Positions 63,001 through 64,000 of a stretch of DNA of 64,000 nt are shown here, one piece after another. Source of the DNA: Micromussa lordhowensis (lineage: Eukaryota > Cnidaria > Anthozoa > Scleractinia > Lobophylliidae). Position 1 is the stretch's first letter, and each line of letters opens with the position of its first letter. Where the stretch lies: the NCBI GenBank assembly GCA_964020085.1, contig OZ026605.1, positions 1,009,701 to 1,073,700 of the forward strand, read 5' to 3'. The translations under genes and the position numbers were made by a program. The notes under the pieces are model-generated. The model was not told the DNA's origin and made no database searches. It saw only the letters and a program-made list of their open reading frames with translations.

Positions 63001-63553
63001 TTCTTGCTAGCTAGAAATGTATTTGGTTTTCGTGTAACCAAACGCAAAGGTATTACATATGAACAATCCTAATTAAGCAAGTACTATAATGAACCTATCA
63101 GAACGTCATAAAAAACGCATTAGGTGCGTCAAAACAGGTAACTGCGCGGGAAAGCATGCAACTGTAGTGGCAAGCGCGGGAAAACACTAAACTGCCAAAA
63201 GCACGGGAAAATATTAAAACGGTGCTCAAAAAGCGCGGGAAAAAGTGCGACTGATATGATGTTTAGCGGAAGAAAATGCGCGTAATCACGCCACGCTTGA
63301 TTTTGTTTTTTTCCGCATTGGTTAAAATGTAATAGCAGTAGAATTATATAATTATTACTTTTTCTTTCTCGTAGTTTTGGCTCTGGCCTGCATCTCTCTT
63401 CGCACCAAAGTTCTAATCGTTTTGACCTCTCTCCACGCCGTTGTCACAATGGCGAGTCTATTTTATTTCGTGGCTGTCCGCCAGTTGAATAAACCGACTC
63501 CAGAAAAACCCAATGCAAAGATGAACAACTCTGACGAGAATCACGTGAATTGA
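51051..63553 (+). CDS. TP53I11: TP53I11 (p53-inducible protein 11) homologue
   Basis: Exons 51051-51109, 56721-56796, 60536-60594, 61190-61238, 61520-61625, 62701-62752, 62834-62880 and 63375-63553 join to 627 bases, 208 codons plus TGA, all with GT/AG and matching phases. The N-terminal SRLKCRKLLGIGGKEPSK and VLQVLGSHES blocks match the conserved start of TP53I11 (SRLKxRKxLGxGG, QVLG). Four hydrophobic segments follow (about 67-86, 104-124, 136-157, 162-184), as in this four-pass family, then a polar tail (NKPTPEKPNAKMNNSDENHV). An in-frame TAG at 50991 precedes the ATG unless a 5' exon is spliced at 50994, in which case 19 more acidic codons (EETEPIEEKQDGQDTDDNN) would be included. The human gene is a p53 target linked to growth arrest and migration; its biochemical role is unclear. 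Introns are long and repeat-rich. Confidence 0.87.
54404..54573 (+). CDS. Possible alternative first exon of the TP53I11 homologue
   Basis: An open frame of 56 codons from 54404 ends at a strong donor (TTGAA then GTAAGTT at 54574) in phase 2, exactly the phase that exon 56721-56796 needs. The only in-frame ATG is at 54557, giving MLGRLK joined to RSFDDAQSRLK. The sequence before it also reads like protein (LCQIHGLELISNLYSLDRDH, then FLQLNSGFTESELV), so an upstream exon could join near 54412, where AAGCAG could be an acceptor. I recognise no domain. It may be an alternative promoter product or a coincidental frame. Confidence 0.35.
60006..60195. repeat. 51-base tandem repeat carrying CRE sites
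   Basis: Nearly four copies of a unit built from AAAGTGCAGCCCGCTTCAG, ATTATTGAACCG and one or two TGACGTCA boxes. Perfect TGACGTCA palindromes start at 60006, 60046, 60057, 60097, 60147 and 60158, and one variant (TGACGTGA) starts at 60108. It lies in intron 2 of the TP53I11 homologue, about 340 bases upstream of exon 3. Confidence 0.85.
60290..60439. mobile_element. Palindromic foldback element P5
   Basis: GCAATTATTGAAT at the left is mirrored by ATTCAATAATTGC at the right. The arms continue through GTAGGATATGA and AGAATTCTGCAGA. The centre is CCACCTCGGCCTTCGACCTC, again a CTCGGC-type core. It lies about 95 bases upstream of TP53I11 exon 3. Both open frames over it (plus 60297-60491, minus 60223-60411) are mirror artefacts. 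Confidence 0.75.
62042..62522. mobile_element. MITE in TP53I11 intron 5
   Basis: The left end TAAGCCGTGTTCACACTAA and the right end CTAATGTGAACACGGCTTTA are inverted repeats; the interior has further mirrored ATTCGATT/AATCGAAT-like stretches and a perfect inner hairpin (TTCAAACAACCC with GGGTTGTTTGAA, near 62380-62412). No transposase is seen. Confidence 0.7.
63144..63245. repeat. Cluster of GCGCGGGAAA motifs
   Basis: GCGCGGGAAA starts at about 63144, 63174 and 63233, with a GCACGGGAAA variant at 63201, spaced about 27-32 bases apart in the last intron of the TP53I11 homologue. The motif is the reverse complement of TTTCCCGCGC, an E2F-type site. It may equally be a decayed tandem repeat. Confidence 0.65.
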
Positions 63554-64000
63554 TGTTTGCGCATGGTCAAGGATTTATACCGCTGTTCAAAAGAAAAGTG
63601 TGTTGCTGGCGCAGGCTGGCTGCTGTCAAAGCCGCTTGATCTATTACAGTGCCCGTCTCAAAAGAAAACTCTGAGCTCTTGTAATGAAATAACTGTCACA
63701 ACAGGTGGCAAGTGTAGAGATAAACATTGTTGATGCCTTCTTTTGTAGTGTAAGCAATCCTTGTTGAAACCTAGAAATCCATCTTGGATAGCTCTCTTTC
63801 TCAGTTACAAATATTTTTTTACTTTTATTTCCATTATTTGCAACCTAACACCATTCTTTAAAGTGTGCTACTGTGTTGCTCTCATAGGTTGATTGAAGCA
63901 TACATTGTGTACAATCATAATTAAGAAAATGCAACGAAAACATGATTTCCCAACGTGTTTAAAAAAAGATTTGCTTCAGATTTGAAGCTGTTCGTTACCT

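Overview
The window is AT-rich animal nuclear DNA: short exons with GT/AG introns, genes on both strands, and introns and gaps full of small inverted-repeat elements and retroelement relics. The gene types (calumenin with a C-terminal HDEF, RNF141, a DH-PH RhoGEF, a TP53I11 homologue) are animal. The mix of foldback elements, TTAA-flanked elements, Penelope, CR1-like and Crypton-like remnants best fits an anthozoan cnidarian, probably a stony coral. That taxonomic guess is an inference; no single marker proves it. I saw no CRISPR array, prokaryotic operon, rRNA or convincing tRNA gene.

Layout. 1-1327: the last exon of a calumenin/reticulocalbin gene. 5056-12053: a complete second calumenin gene on the same strand, so the two form a tandem pair. 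14658-19213 (minus): a five-exon gene for a 220-residue basic protein that I do not recognise; it carries a CxxC pair and an RVxF-type motif. 19214-25741: a gene-poor stretch with repeats. 25742-30879: RNF141 (RING E3 ligase). 34032-41414: a 14-exon RhoGEF, closest in layout to ARHGEF39, with a long basic tail ending in a CaaX box. 46995-48134: a three-exon gene for an 83-residue orphan protein. 51051-63553: a TP53I11 homologue (four-pass membrane protein), with a possible second first exon at 54.5 kb.

Exon joins were built by hand from splice signals and reading phase. For five genes the total length is an exact multiple of three with a single stop, which is good internal support. RNF141 needs one more tiny exon whose position is uncertain. 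The genes do not form an operon or a shared pathway: they cover ER calcium handling, ubiquitin ligation, Rho GTPase activation and a p53-response membrane protein. I found no complete new biological system. The best leads are the orphan 83-residue gene, the CaaX tail on the RhoGEF, the minus-strand RVxF protein, and a set of palindromic repeats with different arms but a common centre.
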